Assembly (NCBI RefSeq): GCF_024734895.1
Contig: NZ_CP091430.1
Coordinates: 2,374,501-2,438,500 of the forward strand
From: Paenibacillus spongiae
GTDB taxonomy: Bacteria > Bacillota > Bacilli > Paenibacillales > Paenibacillaceae
DNA length: 64,000 bases
Direction: 5' to 3'
Positions within the stretch are counted from its first letter, which is position 1, and the number at the start of each line of letters is the position of its first letter. Shown here one piece after another: positions 28,133 through 35,947 of the stretch. A program made the position numbers and the translations under genes. Below the pieces are notes generated by a model, which ran no database searches, had not been told where the DNA came from, and saw only the letters and a list, made by a program, of their open reading frames with translations.

Positions 28133-29458
28133 TTGAATGCCAATCGGCGTAAGCGTTGGCTCGGTCTTGTTCTCGTTTTCTTCGTTTGCGTGCTTGGTCT
28201 TTCCTCCCCTATTCAACATTACGCCGCATTTCCGAACGAACTTCGTTTGTTCACCGGCCAGTTGAAGCAGTTAGACTATGGCATGCCTGTTCATGCACAA
28301 GTAACCGTTGATCCAACTATGATTCAAGTTAACGGCTCGAGCGACCGGTCGTTGTCCGTCGATTTGAACAAGCCGCTTTCGATTCAATCGCAGCAGAGCG
28401 GCGAGACGACCATGAAATTGAAGCTCTTCGGCAAGATCCCGTTCAAAACCGTTAAAGTAAATGTTGTCCCTGATCTTAAGGTCATTCCAGGCGGACAGAC
28501 AATTGGCGTTAAAGTGAAATCCGCCGGCATTATGGTTGTAGGCCATCATCAGGTTGTCACATCGAAGGGAACGAAGGTTTCCCCTGGGGAAGCCGCTAAC
28601 CTGCAGTTAGGCGATCTAATTGTCCAAATTAACGGGAAGCATATTAACGAGGTCCAGAAAGTCGCCCAGCTTGCAGAACAAGCGGGAACGGATAAACGAC
28701 CGCTACAGCTAACGGTAAAACGGGGCGAACGGTTGTTTCAAACGAAGCTGGCCCCGGTGTACGATCAAGAAGATCATGCTTGGCGGCTTGGGTTGTACAT
28801 CCGCGATTCTGCTGCAGGTGTGGGCACATTAACATTCTATGCTCCTGACCAAGGCGTCTATGGCGCACTGGGACATGTTATTACCGACATGGATACCCAA
28901 ACGCCAATCGAAGTCGGTGAAGGGCAAATTCTTCAATCCCACGTCACGTCCATCAATAAGAGCCAGAATGGGGAACCGGGCGAGAAACGAGCCCAATTCG
29001 TTAAGGAAAGCAAAGTACTCGGCAATATCGAACGTAATACACCGTTTGGAATATTCGGGAAGATGACGGAATTGCCGTCGCATAGCTATAACCAAGAGGC
29101 ATTGCCTGTTGCTTTCGCTGAAGAAGTAAAGGAAGGACCCGCACAAATTCTTACTGTTGTCAACGGACAGAAGGTCGAGCGTTTCAATGTGGAGATTGTG
29201 CATGTAACCAATCAGTCATCCCCTGCCACGAAAGGGATGGTCATTAAGATTACAGACCCCCGATTAGTGGAACGAACAGGCGGCATCGTTCAAGGCATGT
29301 CCGGGAGTCCGATCATTCAGGACGGAAAACTAATTGGAGCCGTGACGCATGTATTCGTCAATGATCCGACATCCGGTTATGGATGCTTCATCGAATGGAT
29401 GCTGCAGGATGCCGGTATCCTTCTCAAAACAGCAAGCTCAAATCTTAAGGCGGCTTAA
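28133..29458 (+). CDS. spoIVB: SpoIVB serine peptidase
   Basis: About 441 residues. Secreted from the forespore into the intermembrane space, where it triggers SpoIVFB processing of pro-sigma-K. It has an N-terminal hydrophobic anchor (WLGLVLVFFVCVLGLSSP), a PDZ domain at about 115-200 (AANLQLGDLIVQINGKHINE) and an S55 peptidase domain with GALGHVI (catalytic His) and GIVQGMSGSPIIQDG (catalytic Ser). Start is uncertain: TTG 28133 is 10 bases after AGGGAG, whereas the GTG at 28124 nearly touches it. Lies before spo0A, as in B. subtilis. Confidence 0.93.
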   Translation: MNANRRKRWLGLVLVFFVCVLGLSSPIQHYAAFPNELRLFTGQLKQLDYGMPVHAQVTVDPTMIQVNGSSDRSLSVDLNKPLSIQSQQSGETTMKLKLFGKIPFKTVKVNVVPDLKVIPGGQTIGVKVKSAGIMVVGHHQVVTSKGTKVSPGEAANLQLGDLIVQINGKHINEVQKVAQLAEQAGTDKRPLQLTVKRGERLFQTKLAPVYDQEDHAWRLGLYIRDSAAGVGTLTFYAPDQGVYGALGHVITDMDTQTPIEVGEGQILQSHVTSINKSQNGEPGEKRAQFVKESKVLGNIERNTPFGIFGKMTELPSHSYNQEALPVAFAEEVKEGPAQILTVVNGQKVERFNVEIVHVTNQSSPATKGMVIKITDPRLVERTGGIVQGMSGSPIIQDGKLIGAVTHVFVNDPTSGYGCFIEWMLQDAGILLKTASSNLKAA

Positions 29459-29488
29459 CGCCCCCTTAGGATTTTCTTTTTTACGCTT

Positions 29489-29606
29489 TGTCGAAAATGT
29501 TCGAACGGTGATGGTTGTTGTAGTAAATTTTTAATTATAAATCAACCGATTAAAAAAATAAAGAAAAAGATTATTCGACAGAAGGAATTTCCTTTCTTGT
29601 GTCGAA
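29489..29606 (+). promoter_or_regulatory. Spo0A boxes and sigma-H promoter upstream of spo0A
   Basis: Three exact TGTCGAA Spo0A boxes occur: 29489-29495 (+), 29574-29580 (reverse) and 29600-29606 (+). A sigma-H-like promoter, GAAGGAATT at 29581-29589, 11 bases, GTCGAAA at 29601-29607, overlaps the third box. The last two boxes form an inverted repeat around the promoter -35. This fits autoregulated spo0A transcription. Confidence 0.75.
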
Positions 29607-29690
29607 AATGTTAACTTAGACAAGAAGGGCAGACGCTCGGCGATATAAATGATGCATTCATTCTCGGATGAGTCTAAGGAGGATATTACT

Positions 29691-30512
29691 TTGCAAAGAA
29701 TTGAAGTATTGTTAGCTGACGACAACCGTGAGTTTACGAATCTGTTATCGGAGTATATCTCGGAACAAAGCGATATGACGATCACGGGAATTGCCTATAA
29801 CGGTGAAGAAGTTCTCCGATTGCTTGAAGAAACAAGGAAACCGCCAGATGTGTTAATTCTGGACATTATTATGCCGCATTTAGACGGTCTTGGCGTGTTG
29901 GAACGTCTGCGCGAATTGAACATAACTCCTATGCCGAAGATTATTATGCTCACTGCCTTCGGGCAAGAGAATATTACGCAGAAAGCGGTTCAGCTGGGAG
30001 CTTCATACTACATACTTAAACCATTCGATATGGAGATTCTGGCTAATCGGATCCGCCAACTGGTGGGCAATACGACGGTCGTTTCCAGCTCCGCATCCGC
30101 TAATTTTACGAGCAGCTCCGCCATTTCCAAATCAAACGTGGTGCCAATGGGCAAAGGTAAAAATCTGGATGCCAACATTACAAGCATCATTCATGAAATC
30201 GGCGTTCCTGCGCATATCAAGGGTTATCAATACTTGCGCGAGGCCATCACGATGGTCTACAACAATATCGAAATATTGGGTGCCATCACGAAAACGCTTT
30301 ATCCGGCAATTGCCGAAAAGTTCAAAACGACGCCGTCCCGCGTCGAACGTGCGATCCGCCACGCGATCGAGGTCGCCTGGACGCGCGGCAACATCGACAG
30401 CATTTCGCACCTGTTCGGCTACACGATCAACATCAGCAAGTCGAAACCGACGAACTCGGAATTCATCGCGATGGTTGCGGACAAGCTGCGGATCGAGCAT
30501 AAGGTGAGCTAG
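29691..30512 (+). CDS. spo0A: Sporulation master response regulator Spo0A
   Basis: 273 residues. An N-terminal receiver domain with the acidic pocket LLADDNRE, phospho-acceptor Asp in [22 protein letters not shown] and the conserved Lys in [10 protein letters not shown]; then a linker and the Spo0A C-terminal DNA-binding domain with [32 protein letters not shown] and [17 protein letters not shown]. Start is TTG 29691, 8 bases after AAGGAGG, giving [11 protein letters not shown]; the ATG at 29652 has no SD. Phosphorylated by the phosphorelay and opposed by Spo0E-type phosphatases such as the one at 55051. Confidence 0.97.
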   Translation: MQRIEVLLADDNREFTNLLSEYISEQSDMTITGIAYNGEEVLRLLEETRKPPDVLILDIIMPHLDGLGVLERLRELNITPMPKIIMLTAFGQENITQKAVQLGASYYILKPFDMEILANRIRQLVGNTTVVSSSASANFTSSSAISKSNVVPMGKGKNLDANITSIIHEIGVPAHIKGYQYLREAITMVYNNIEILGAITKTLYPAIAEKFKTTPSRVERAIRHAIEVAWTRGNIDSISHLFGYTINISKSKPTNSEFIAMVADKLRIEHKVS

Positions 30513-30580
30513 AAGGAATGAGATGCAGCAAGGTTTGACATAACGTGACGAGAAGCAATTTTGCATATTTTCATACAAAG

Positions 30581-30612
30581 AAACACTAGAGCGCTTGCTT
30601 TGGTGTTTTTTT
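30581..30612 (+). terminator. Terminator after spo0A
   Basis: AAACACTAGAGC pairs over 12 bp (two G-T pairs) with GCTTTGGTGTTT around a short loop, then TTTT. Confidence 0.85.
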
Positions 30613-30731
30613 GCTGAGGAATTGAGGATGCTTCAGGGGCGAATGGGGCAATTTAGAGCGGGAGCTGCCGAACCAATCATGCTTTACGAAATCAGTATTC
30701 CTGCGGAAAGCTCTGAGGAGGAATATATACA

Positions 30732-32444
30732 TTGACTTTGCTTGCAAAAATGGATGATAAACAGCCGCCCATGCCGGAATCTTCGCCCACACTCGGGCAG
30801 TATCTGTTCGACTGTCTGAAAGCGGAAGGCATTACCGAAATTTTCGGCATTCCCGGCGATTACAATTTCAGTCTGCTGGATACGTTGGAGCGATATGATG
30901 GAATCCGTTTCATTAATGGACGCAACGAGCTGGGAGCGGGTTACGCTTCTGACGGTTACGGCCGATTACGGGGCTTGTCGGCGCTAATAACGACTTTCGG
31001 CGTCGGAGAGATGAGCGCTTGCAATGCGATCGCGGGAGCAAGCAGCGAACATGTGCCGATTGTGCATATCGTCGGAGCCCCGAAATCGATGGATCAGCAG
31101 GCGCATAAGCTGGTGCACCATACGCTGCTGAACGGCGATTTCGATGTATTCCGGCAGATGTATGGACACCTGTGCGCCTATGCGGTGATATTGACGCCAG
31201 AGAACGCCGAACAGGAGATTCCGGCAGCTATACGCATAGCGAAGCAAACGCGCAAGCCGGTCTATCTGATGGTCGCCATCGACCTGGTCGCCAAGCCTAT
31301 CGTCAGACGCGCTGTTCCGGAGAAGAAGCAAGGCGCGACAAGCAAGCCTGCCCTTGAAGCGGCGGTTCAGCATATAAGCGGACTGTTGAATGGAACAAGC
31401 AATGTAGTGCTGCTGTCGGATGTGCTAACGCTCCGCTTTGGACTTCGAGATGCCGTTCAGCAGCTGGCGCTGCGCTTCAACATGCCGGCCGCTTCGCTCA
31501 TGCTTGGCAAGAGCAGCTTCGACGAACGGCATCCGAATTATATCGGCGTATACGGCGGAGCGTTCGGCAGCGATCAGGTCAGGAACATCGTCGAAAGCGC
31601 AGAGTGCGTCATTGCGGTCGGTATGATCTGGACCGACATCAATTCGGCGAAAGATACCGCGAAGCTCGACCGTCTTCGCCTCGTCGACATTCAGCCGGAA
31701 TTTGTACGAGTCGGGGAAGCGAAGTACGAGCAGGTGATGGCGGCGGATCTCATCGCAGCCTTGATCGGAACCGGTTGGACCCGAAGCGGAGCTGTGCCTC
31801 CGGTTACCTTTCCTTACGATATGATATCCGGCGAGCCGGATGAGCCGATCCGCGCGGCATCGTACTATCCGCGCTTCCAGCGGATGCTGAAGGATAAAGA
31901 TATTGTTGTCGTTGAGACAGGAACCTTTGCTTACGGCATGTCGCAGGTACGGCTTCCGGCGGGAGCCGATTATATTGGCCAGCAGGGCTGGCAGAGCATC
32001 GGCTATGCAACGCCCGCTGCGTTCGGGGCTTGCATGGCGGCGCCGGACAGGCGTGTGCTGCTGTTTACGGGGGATGGGTCGCTGCAGCTGACGGTTCAAG
32101 AAATCAGCACCATGCTCACGGGCGGCTGCCGTCCGATTCTGTTTATTCTGAACAATAGCGGCTACACCATCGAGAAATATTTGAACGTCAAGACGTCCAA
32201 TCAGCCGTACAACCAGATTCCCGCCTGGCATTATACGCAGCTGGCTGAAGTCTTTGGCGGACAGGCGTTCACGGCTCAGGCACGCACCAACCGGGAGTTG
32301 GATGAGGCAATTGCCGCGGCAGAGCAAGCGCAAACGAGCCGGCTTTGCATCATTGAGCTGATCGTTACCGACCCGCTGGATGCCCCGGATTATTTGATCC
32401 GGCTCCGCAAGCATCTGGAGCGGCAGGAACGGCTGAAAGGGTAG
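30732..32444 (+). CDS. Thiamine-diphosphate-dependent 2-keto acid decarboxylase (indolepyruvate/pyruvate decarboxylase family)
   Basis: 570 residues. Non-oxidative decarboxylase of 2-keto acids to aldehydes. Family residues are intact: catalytic Glu in INGRNELGAGYASDGYGR, the His pair in KLVHHTLLNGDF, the TPP-binding GDGSLQLTVQEIS ... ILNNSGYTIEKYL. Indolepyruvate decarboxylase (ipdC, indole-3-acetic acid route) and branched-chain keto acid decarboxylase (kivD) share these motifs, so substrate cannot be settled. Start TTG 30732 is 10 bases after GAGGAGG. It is a single-gene unit between spo0A and the accessory-looking region; plant-associated Paenibacillus often carry such a gene. Confidence 0.9.
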   Translation: MTLLAKMDDKQPPMPESSPTLGQYLFDCLKAEGITEIFGIPGDYNFSLLDTLERYDGIRFINGRNELGAGYASDGYGRLRGLSALITTFGVGEMSACNAIAGASSEHVPIVHIVGAPKSMDQQAHKLVHHTLLNGDFDVFRQMYGHLCAYAVILTPENAEQEIPAAIRIAKQTRKPVYLMVAIDLVAKPIVRRAVPEKKQGATSKPALEAAVQHISGLLNGTSNVVLLSDVLTLRFGLRDAVQQLALRFNMPAASLMLGKSSFDERHPNYIGVYGGAFGSDQVRNIVESAECVIAVGMIWTDINSAKDTAKLDRLRLVDIQPEFVRVGEAKYEQVMAADLIAALIGTGWTRSGAVPPVTFPYDMISGEPDEPIRAASYYPRFQRMLKDKDIVVVETGTFAYGMSQVRLPAGADYIGQQGWQSIGYATPAAFGACMAAPDRRVLLFTGDGSLQLTVQEISTMLTGGCRPILFILNNSGYTIEKYLNVKTSNQPYNQIPAWHYTQLAEVFGGQAFTAQARTNRELDEAIAAAEQAQTSRLCIIELIVTDPLDAPDYLIRLRKHLERQERLKG

Positions 32445-32474
32445 ATCGATGGTTTTCCTTCAAATGCGGAAATG

Positions 32475-32500
32475 AAAAGCGCACTCCGGGAGTGCGCTTT
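32475..32500. terminator. Hairpin after the decarboxylase gene
   Basis: AAAGCGCACTCC and GGAGTGCGCTTT form a near-perfect stem with a very small loop. There is no T-run beyond the stem, so termination is only possible. Confidence 0.45.
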
Positions 32501-32539
32501 GCGCTGTGTTCAGCATTATATTCATCCAGGTTTAGCTAA

Positions 32540-32656
32540 CATTCTTCGCTGCCCGTCCATGTATCTCGGCAACTTCTCCAAAAAGACATTGCCATTGGCG
32601 AGTTGTATCGCTGGTTTTTGAACGGATTCAATCAAGAGCCGGGAACCGCTCAATGA
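32540..32656 (+). pseudogene. Unidentified coding fragment, 38 codons
   Basis: After a TAA at 32537, an uninterrupted frame of 38 codons runs to TGA at 32656 and reads like a real protein end (LLQKDIAIGELYRWFLNGF). It has no start codon or SD and overlaps the convergent GNAT gene by 7 bases. It could be the relic of a lost gene or chance. The rest of the 32445-32649 gap holds only the hairpin at 32475. Confidence 0.2.
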
Positions 32657-33108
32657 TTCCATTCATTCTTTAGAATGGAGTACAGCTTAACATTCACGTA
32701 TCTTCCTTTAACAAACATTTGCTCCCGCAAAAGTCCTTCGTATTGCATCCCGACCTTCTCCATGACACGCTCCGAGCCAATATTTTCAGCTATGCATCTC
32801 GCTTCAATCCGATTTAAATTCAACTCATGGAACCCCAAATGGAGAACTTGCTTCACCGCTTCGGTTATGATCCCTCGATTCCAATGCTTTCGGGCAAGAG
32901 CATACCCGATCTCCGCCCGGCGGTGAGTTTCATTGAGGTAGACCCATCCACATGTACCGATCAGCATATTCGTTTCTTTATAAACAATGCCCCAATCGCT
33001 AGGCTGATTGTTTTCATATTTCTGCGTAACCATGTTCAAGAAGGTCATTGTATCTTCAATGCGCTTGTGATTTTCCCAAGTGGTGAACCGAGAAACCTGT
33101 TCGTCCAT
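32650..33108 (-). CDS. GNAT acetyltransferase (RimJ/RimL-like) with a missing or non-standard start
   Basis: 152 residues from the first ATG. Family motifs are clear: IVYKETNMLIGTCGW, RRAEIGYALARKHWNRGI (acetyl-CoA loop), EARCIAENIGSERVMEKVGM. However, family members normally begin about 30 residues earlier, and the frame does continue upstream with readable family sequence (LESERLLLRKLAVGDAADIF) to an in-frame TGA ending at 33211. In that extension there is no ATG, GTG or TTG at the expected place; an SD-like GAGGTGA at 33211-33217 is followed by ATA-ACG-ACG. Either a near-cognate start is used, or the start was lost and the gene is decaying. Confidence 0.8.
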   Translation of the reverse strand: MDEQVSRFTTWENHKRIEDTMTFLNMVTQKYENNQPSDWGIVYKETNMLIGTCGWVYLNETHRRAEIGYALARKHWNRGIITEAVKQVLHLGFHELNLNRIEARCIAENIGSERVMEKVGMQYEGLLREQMFVKGRYVNVKLYSILKNEWNH

Positions 33109-33258
33109 CGCATAATTGAAAATATCAGCCGCATCGCCTACCGCTAATTTTCGTAATAGCAGGCGCTCGCTTTCTAAGCTTTTATTGATTGGGAAGGCTT
33201 CCGTCGTTATTCACCTCGGATAGAATGGCTAAGTCTTGTTAACGAAAAGCACCGTTTC

Positions 33259-33296
33259 GTAACCTTTATTATACTATTTAGTATAATAGAGGTTAC
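33259..33296. repeat. 38-bp near-perfect palindrome
   Basis: GTAACCT, one unmatched pair of bases, TATTATACTA, TT, TAGTATAATA and AGGTTAC form an almost perfect inverted repeat with a 2-base centre. It contains TATAAT on the + strand and lies between the GNAT gene and the decayed gene. It could be an operator overlapping a promoter, or a cruciform left by an element. Confidence 0.6.
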
Positions 33297-33320
33297 ATCA
33301 TTAGGCAAAGGAGAACGAGC

Positions 33321-33508
33321 TTGAAATTAAAATTGCGGCTGCTTCTAGTTTAAGTATGGCTCTGTTCATTGCGAGTTCGATAGGTAATACGACGGCTGCC
33401 GCTAACAGCCTATTGGTTAAGGAGTATGCCTTGACCTGATAGGCTGTAGCTAATTCGGTTGCTCTTATCGTACAAATGGCATCGCTTTGGTTATACGGTC
33501 ATTTCTAA
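33321..33508 (+). pseudogene. Decayed gene for a small exported protein
   Basis: A TTG at 33321 lies 7 bases after AAAGGAG, but the frame stops at 33353. Shifting by two bases at 33327 restores a signal-peptide-like sequence, KIAAASSLSMALFIASSIG, then NTTAAANSLLVKEYALT, two stops, and further open sequence to 33508. A two-base insertion plus stops would explain it. I cannot name the family. From 33509 to 33830 I see no supported gene; one open frame (33459-33680) has no SD and no recognisable motif. Confidence 0.35.
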
Positions 33509-33830
33509 AGTGACGCATTTTGCTGCCAACCGCTTGAAATTATCAGCCTTTACCCATTCGCAGCCATACGGCGGCAGCATATGTCTGTTAAGTGAATCAA
33601 ATATGACCATGATCGCTTTCATTTACTCGCTGGTTTTCAAAAACTCATTCAGGCAAATAACCAGTCGCGGGCTGACGTAAAACCGCTGCGGTGGAGTTGA
33701 TTGGAAGGTGGCTTCCGATTCCGGTCGTTGGAAGGGCCATACACGATTATCAAGGTGACGGGCAAGGCCTATCCTTAGCGATTGTATGGATGGGCGAGCG
33801 CCTAATTTGCGGCGATACAATTATTTCCTC

Positions 33831-33861
33831 TTGCATAGCGAACATACATTCGGTATATAAT
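33831..33861 (+). promoter_or_regulatory. Promoter with LexA (SOS) box ahead of the polymerase operon
   Basis: CGAACATACATTCG at 33839-33852 differs by one base from the Firmicute LexA consensus CGAACnnnnGTTCG. It lies between a TTGCAT -35 (33831-33836) and a TATAAT -10 (33856-33861; an overlapping TATATA gives 17-base spacing). Repressor binding there would block the promoter. Confidence 0.7.
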
Positions 33862-33893
33862 AGGATCATACGTTCGTATCGGAGGGGTTGCTT

Positions 33894-34094
33894 ATGTCAG
33901 TCGAGAAGTATGTCGGCCGTATCGTTAGAATCGTGTACATGGACCGCCATAGCCGAATCAGTGAGCGGATCATTCAAATAAAAGCGGTGCGCGACGGCCA
34001 GATCAAGGCGTATTGCATGACGACCGGAGGCCCGCGCGTATTTCATGTCCATAACGTGCTGGCTTATGAAGTGGTGCGTCATTATGCCGTCTGA
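33894..34094 (+). CDS. Small WYL-domain-like protein, first gene of the SOS operon
   Basis: 66 residues. The sequence GRIVRIVYMDRHSRISERII, then a Lys/Gln strand, AYCMTTGGPRVFHVHNVLAYEV, follows the strand pattern of a WYL domain (YxDxxGxxSxR ... ayc...g..R.F...ri). No helix-turn-helix is present, so it is a stand-alone mini domain. WYL domains bind nucleic acid or nucleotides in several DNA-damage regulators. ATG 33894 follows GGAGGGG. It overlaps the polymerase gene by 11 bases, so the two are translationally coupled. The domain call is by eye only. Confidence 0.6.
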   Translation: MSVEKYVGRIVRIVYMDRHSRISERIIQIKAVRDGQIKAYCMTTGGPRVFHVHNVLAYEVVRHYAV

Positions 34095-35340
34095 CCGGGT
34101 TATTATGCTGGCCGATTGCCAGTCTTTCTATGCCAGTGTGGAGAAAGCGGCACATCCGGAATATCACGACCAGCCCGTCGTCGTCGCCGGCGATCCGGAG
34201 CGGCGCAGCGGAATCATTCTCGCCGCATGCCCGATTGCCAAGAAGCAAGGCGTCCGGACAGCGGAAACGTTGGGCCAAGCGCTTGCCAAATGCCCCGAAC
34301 TCGTCGTCATCCGCCCGCGGATGCAAACGTATATTGACATATCCTTGTTAATTACCAAAACATTCGAGCAGTTTACCGATTTAGTCGAACCGTTCAGCAT
34401 CGACGAGCAGTTTCTGGATGTAACGGCATCGTCGGAGCTGTTCGGCTCTCCTGACGAAATCGCATTTCAGATTCAAACGCGAATTCTTCTGCAGACCGGC
34501 GTCTGGGCGCGGGTGGGCATAAGCTCCAACAAGATTCTCGCCAAGATGGCCTGCGATCTGTTCGCGAAGAAGAATGCATCCGGTATCTTCACGCTGCCGA
34601 CGGACCAGCTCGAGAACGTGCTGTGGCCGCTGGGGGTTAGCGAGATGTTCGGCGTAGGCGGCCGGATGACGGCGCATTTTAACCGCATGGGGATGCAGAC
34701 GATCGGGGATGTGGCGCGAACGCCGCTGCCCCAATTGAAGAATAAGATGCGTGCACGCTTCGGCAAGAATAGCGACATCAATGCGGAAGTGTTCTGGCGT
34801 ACCGCTAACGGAATCGATCCTTCCCCGGTTACGCCAAGCACGCACAATCTGCAGAAATCAATCGGTCATGGCATGACGCTGCCGCGCGATTACAGCCGGC
34901 CCGATGAGATCGATACGGTGCTGCTGGAATTGAGCGACGAGGTGTGCCGCCGCTGCCGTGCGAAGCGGTATATGGGCAGCGTGATCGCGACAGGTGCGCA
35001 GGGGGCGGATTTTGACCGCCCAACCGGATTTTTCCGCCAGATGAAGCTTGCCGATCCGACGAATATCGGAAGCGAAGTGTACGAAGCGGCTAAAGTATTG
35101 TTTTATCGGCATTGGGATGGCCTGCCGGTCCGCAAGCTGGGGGTTACGCTATCGTCGTTAACCGACGACAGCGAGTATCAGCTGACAATTGGAAACCGCG
35201 AACGGCAGCGCGACCTGGACCGGACGGTCGATGGCATCAAGCGGAGATATGGTGTATCTTCGATATTGCGGGCTGCGTCGTTGAAAGAAGCGGGGCAGGC
35301 GCATGACCGCGCCGCCAAAATCGGGGGTCATTACAAATGA
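34084..35340 (+). CDS. Y-family translesion DNA polymerase (UvrX/DinB-like)
   Basis: 418 residues. The catalytic carboxylates are in MLADCQSFYASVEKA and EPFSIDEQFLDVT; ILAACPIAKKQGVRTAE is the fingers region, VGISSNKILAKMACDLFAKK the palm end, and a helix-hairpin-helix and little-finger domain follow. Error-prone synthesis past lesions is the expected role. The gene is closest in arrangement to Bacillus uvrX/yqjW, which also precede yolD-type genes. ATG 34084 lies inside the previous gene and has only a weak SD. A LexA-type site precedes the operon. Confidence 0.9.
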   Translation: MPSDRVIMLADCQSFYASVEKAAHPEYHDQPVVVAGDPERRSGIILAACPIAKKQGVRTAETLGQALAKCPELVVIRPRMQTYIDISLLITKTFEQFTDLVEPFSIDEQFLDVTASSELFGSPDEIAFQIQTRILLQTGVWARVGISSNKILAKMACDLFAKKNASGIFTLPTDQLENVLWPLGVSEMFGVGGRMTAHFNRMGMQTIGDVARTPLPQLKNKMRARFGKNSDINAEVFWRTANGIDPSPVTPSTHNLQKSIGHGMTLPRDYSRPDEIDTVLLELSDEVCRRCRAKRYMGSVIATGAQGADFDRPTGFFRQMKLADPTNIGSEVYEAAKVLFYRHWDGLPVRKLGVTLSSLTDDSEYQLTIGNRERQRDLDRTVDGIKRRYGVSSILRAASLKEAGQAHDRAAKIGGHYK

Positions 35341-35822
35341 GCAAGAAACTCGAAGGAAACGGACTATGGGAATCGAGTCGTATGATGCTGCCCGAGCACC
35401 GCGAGCAATTGCTGAAGCACCGGAGGGAAACCGCGGAGACGCCGCAGCCCATCATCAGGAAAAACGTGCCTACGCCGGAGGAAATCAACCTCGTTCGCGA
35501 TTATGCGATTCTTCCGATCATTCTGTCGATCGTCGAGAGTAACCGCCGGTCCATCGAGGACTCCACCTACACGCTGCGTAAGCTGTATGTCTGCGCGGCG
35601 AATGCGCTGCTCGATCTCATTCATGCGGACCTCGCACGCGTACGGAAGACCTTGAAGCAGCGGAATATTAAAGTGTACGAAGAGGAGCGGATCGACAATA
35701 CGATCCAGTTCCGGTTCAGCTGCCGCGGCTATGAAGACCAGTTCACGATGATCCGGGATATTATTCGGGCGGAAGCGAGCGTTCGAATTACAAAATATAT
35801 AGCAGTATTATTCCAAAAATAA
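35337..35822 (+). CDS. YolD-like protein
   Basis: 161 residues. The N-terminal LEGNGLWESSRMMLPEHRE matches the start of the YolD-like family that accompanies Y-family polymerases in Bacillus; the rest is a helical domain unlike the short Bacillus YolD proteins (about 110 residues). Its ATG overlaps the polymerase stop as ATGA, showing tight coupling. Function is unknown; a polymerase accessory role is inferred from the repeated gene pairing. Confidence 0.75.
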   Translation: MSKKLEGNGLWESSRMMLPEHREQLLKHRRETAETPQPIIRKNVPTPEEINLVRDYAILPIILSIVESNRRSIEDSTYTLRKLYVCAANALLDLIHADLARVRKTLKQRNIKVYEEERIDNTIQFRFSCRGYEDQFTMIRDIIRAEASVRITKYIAVLFQK

Positions 35823-35947
35823 ATAATGACGCAGGTTCAAACCGCCCGTGCGCGAAAGCGCAGGCGAAGTTTCGTGGAAGTGCCCCGTATCCTTGGAGCG
35901 CGTTCATTCGTTTACCATATATGAAGCGAGGAAGGAGGTTCAGGACG

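Noticed and set aside
33220..33893. Insertion sequence remnant
   Set aside because: No transposase motif and no terminal inverted repeat pair flanking a block; the 38-bp palindrome stands alone.
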